From assembly GCA_023230025.1 (NCBI GenBank), contig JALNYD010000127.1, forward strand, positions 1 through 7,497: 7,497 bases of DNA. The letters are read 5' to 3'. The notes beneath the pieces are model-generated. The model made no database searches, was not told where the DNA came from, and saw only the letters and a list, made by a program, of their open reading frames with translations. This document shows positions 6,301-7,497 of this stretch, in pieces. The translations under genes were made by a program, and so were the position numbers. Numbering within the stretch: position 1 is the stretch's first letter; every line of letters starts with the position of its first letter. The DNA is from Candidatus Cloacimonadota bacterium (GTDB lineage: Bacteria; Cloacimonadota; Cloacimonadia; Cloacimonadales; Cloacimonadaceae).

Positions 6301-7497
6301 TGTAAATGGCTTCCAACCGCAGAAAGGTAGTAAAGGAGCCACACACTGTATGCTGATAAGGGCCAAGATCCTTTGCTAACTATCTTATGAAATAGGTCTG
6401 CATCATTCCAGACCTGAATATGTTTTGAGCTAGGAAACCACTCATTGATCTTCGTTCGCTCAAGATTTGAAGTTTGGAAAGCTGATTTCCCTTCAAAGAT
6501 TTGATCTAAATACTGGGTATTCTTCTTTTCGATCAGGTTGGCAATGAGCGTTTCAAGATTAGTAGACAGATAAAGCTTATCAGCAGTTTGATACCTGCTA
6601 ATGTATCTCTGCATCTCGTTTTTTTGCTCAGTAGCCATACGTTGAAGATATGCATTCAGTTCAAATTGGATAAATCCTACGAAACAGACTCTAGGTGAGT
6701 AGGCTTGTGTGGCTTCAAATAGCTCTTGAAGGACCCCGCTTCCGGCTAAATGACTTCGAGTGGAGGCAAACTCCATATATTTACCAAACTCATCAAACAG
6801 GATGACAAGGGACTGATATGGATTTCCTTCGCCACAGTAGACTTCTACAGTTCTGCCGATCAGCTCTTGTACTGATTCGCCCTGTAGGTTTCTAATCTGC
6901 ATATCATGTTTGCTTAAGAACTTGTTTACATTGATGTATGTAGCCTCATCCTGCTGTTCCAGCAAGGCAATGATATCCCCCGGGCTAACGCTTCCACAAA
7001 TCTCAGAAAGTTCCTCTTGCAGCTGGGGACTGGTGACCCAATTCAGCATCCTGACTGCTTGTTGGAATCTGGGTCTTAGATCTTCGATCGGTTTTACGTC
7101 ATGTCCATCCCTACGTAAAACTTGTATGATCTGGTTGGATAATCCATGTATAAAGTCGAATTTTGTGAGGCCATTAAGAGCAATGACTAAACAGGGTTTA
7201 TCGGCATCATCGAGTAAAATTTCAATTTCATCACCTATCTGCTTATCGGCAGATGAGATATTGGCAAGGATGTCAGCGGGGGTGGAATCTGCAGGAGCAC
7301 TCAGTAACTCCGCGATTGTAACCCCAAGGTGGGATTTTCCGGTTCCATAACCTGCAATGGCTAAAGTGAACGGGACATCCTCTAGTCCATAAGACCTTTT
7401 CACTATTGACTTAGTAAAGCTTGCTGTATCAATTAGCTTGTGACCATGAGTATATCCTACTTCATCCTGAGAAACACCATGATAGGCAGGTCCATGA
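3336..7497 (-). CDS. Large P-loop ATPase, BrxC/PglY-like (5'-truncated by the window edge)
   Basis: The start codon is not in the window. A GTG at 7401-7403 could be called as start, but the frame stays open for 31 more codons to the edge (reading HGPAYHG...HGHKLIDTASFTKSI). That GTG lies only 17 codons before the Walker A motif, so the true start is probably beyond 7497. Counting from the GTG codon as residue 1, Walker A GYGTGKSH is residues 18-25 (7329-7352) and Walker B LVILFDEFGKY is residues 199-209 (6777-6809), with acidic D204/E205. A hydrophobic strand, RVCFVGFIQFEL (about 238-249), sits where sensor 1 would be. Residues 346-377 (WPLSAYSVWLLYYLS...HLQERSAL) and KPPFGANQDSAGLFL (824-838) recall conserved elements of large BREX/Pgl ATPases. 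Residues about 930-1355 are charged and helical with coiled-coil-like stretches. No signal peptide or membrane segment is seen, so a cytoplasmic protein is inferred. It ends with in-frame tandem stops TAA TGA. ATPase activity is well supported by motif. Membership of a BrxC/PglY-like lineage is inference by layout, and another large STAND/AAA-type ATPase is the alternative. Confidence 0.9.
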   Translation of the reverse strand, partial: HGPAYHGVSQDEVGYTHGHKLIDTASFTKSIVKRSYGLEDVPFTLAIAGYGTGKSHLGVTIAELLSAPADSTPADILANISSADKQIGDEIEILLDDADKPCLVIALNGLTKFDFIHGLSNQIIQVLRRDGHDVKPIEDLRPRFQQAVRMLNWVTSPQLQEELSEICGSVSPGDIIALLEQQDEATYINVNKFLSKHDMQIRNLQGESVQELIGRTVEVYCGEGNPYQSLVILFDEFGKYMEFASTRSHLAGSGVLQELFEATQAYSPRVCFVGFIQFELNAYLQRMATEQKNEMQRYISRYQTADKLYLSTNLETLIANLIEKKNTQYLDQIFEGKSAFQTSNLERTKINEWFPSSKHIQVWNDADLFHKIVSKGSWPLSAYSVWLLYYLSAVGSHLQERSALALLIEAFNQYESSQISEDKDWRIAAVDMMSNSFIQELLSSEESGAQGTIMQAYQTVMSKYATKYSINQIRILKAIVLSSKLGLVAANRADAIEALEALTNMDKAVLAVELQTLLDEYNAIEWDEAYKSFDILSDALPRSQFINHIRRLSASYDENAQSQLFVSSIKDCCDLIKDIQSDFAEENKISTPEWAFQAKVANLDTLPQQIILETDRWSKAESIDDPRGSVIYVYLGETADIDCVSREAHKLLKSAAESLKVKAVPILLVFLYDVEGKLGQYLTELSILDSLSNEELAKFGNLVESHRVKIERSIQEAVEALLKEKRYISLGGKQMEGLRLSKAATELFKQIYTHPILFPFDGFATSRGNAADTCSMLTRELMHSTLDYSTVMAKPVRDKNRANSVLKDAWGIFSANGKINRRPTNNILKKLSIEWDEILQERMLSLREMYDTMIKPPFGANQDSAGLFLSVYISPRSNTLNVFINQQYTTVNGWADDNLIRSKHFNPSIMDGAYLLLRSDDTSEWENLLDEWEQAESHIARVDCMERSEVLKEKIPVPPELFHREQRLTEQANESAKKIDEMEEAKDDAIMRIKNNTENGNVIPLSWGCSSLKRLIAKLESEKPLWIDEQIDDMRPVLVEGRQTIIQVFPDWLAHISPKSESPDHVGEFKHLMLNKVKPNLEDLGLDNEASNLDARVRSLIRRVEDVAEARRLISEVDNWIRISHGVLGTNRLKDIRVAKDVAKSYASKLKGMFQRINLNELIVLRKSLKEFYDTLTNSEKEITKRADKVWKSKITTEDSIDELLEELDSLIRAYDGLESDLEDFHILKKALHQFKRSYGRLSDINLTWSSFDTLSKEVEQETVSKLAEDELPWLPEDVIKSIVKTISDSRKQLSKEWADSILAIEPDIPEMDVASANQLQNKLSAPPAYVTDAHLKKLEKVISALNKRLSEIKIEWLVEKYYELSEKDKKHFHAIIESMSNKELS

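Noticed and set aside
6910..7350. 146-codon open frame on the plus strand
   Set aside because: It is antisense to the most conserved part of the ATPase (Walker A/B region), has serine- and leucine-rich shadow composition and shows no domain.

Overview
This 7.5-kb window looks like an accessory, defence-island-type segment from a moderately AT-rich bacterium. The gene starting at 3192 has a purine-rich Shine-Dalgarno site, and the genes are long, bacterial and intronless. A Gram-positive or other low-to-mid GC lineage would fit, but nothing here fixes the taxon. No tRNA, rRNA, CRISPR array or complete insertion sequence is visible.

Nearly all of the window (304-7497) is two very large genes on the minus strand, read right to left. 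The upstream gene (7497 to 3336) is cut by the right edge and encodes at least 1386 residues. It has an N-terminal P-loop ATPase domain with a clear Walker A (GYGTGKSH) and Walker B (LVILFDEFGKY), followed by about 1000 residues that are mostly helical and charged. The overall plan resembles the large BrxC/PglY-type ATPases of BREX/Pgl phage defence. After a 143-bp gap, the second gene (3192 to 304) encodes a 962-residue protein that I do not recognise. It has a long helical N-terminal part, a CEGR...WCx4C element, and a dense array of paired cysteines near the C-terminus that looks like tandem zinc ribbons.

The inference is that the two genes form, or belong to, one multi-gene system. The ATPase would be the motor or switch and the zinc-ribbon protein a nucleic-acid- or partner-binding subunit. 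Neither protein shows a recognisable nuclease, methyltransferase or helicase motif, so any effector would be upstream (right of 7497) or is of an unrecognised kind.

The left 303 bp contain no supported gene. They hold four same-direction copies of TTTGCAG (minus-strand sense), two of them within a near-perfect 18-bp repeat ending in CTGTCA. A possible minus-strand promoter points off the left edge. This resembles the multi-repeat end of an IS21-like insertion sequence next to the 3' end of the zinc-ribbon gene. The transposase itself is not in the window, so this remains a hypothesis.
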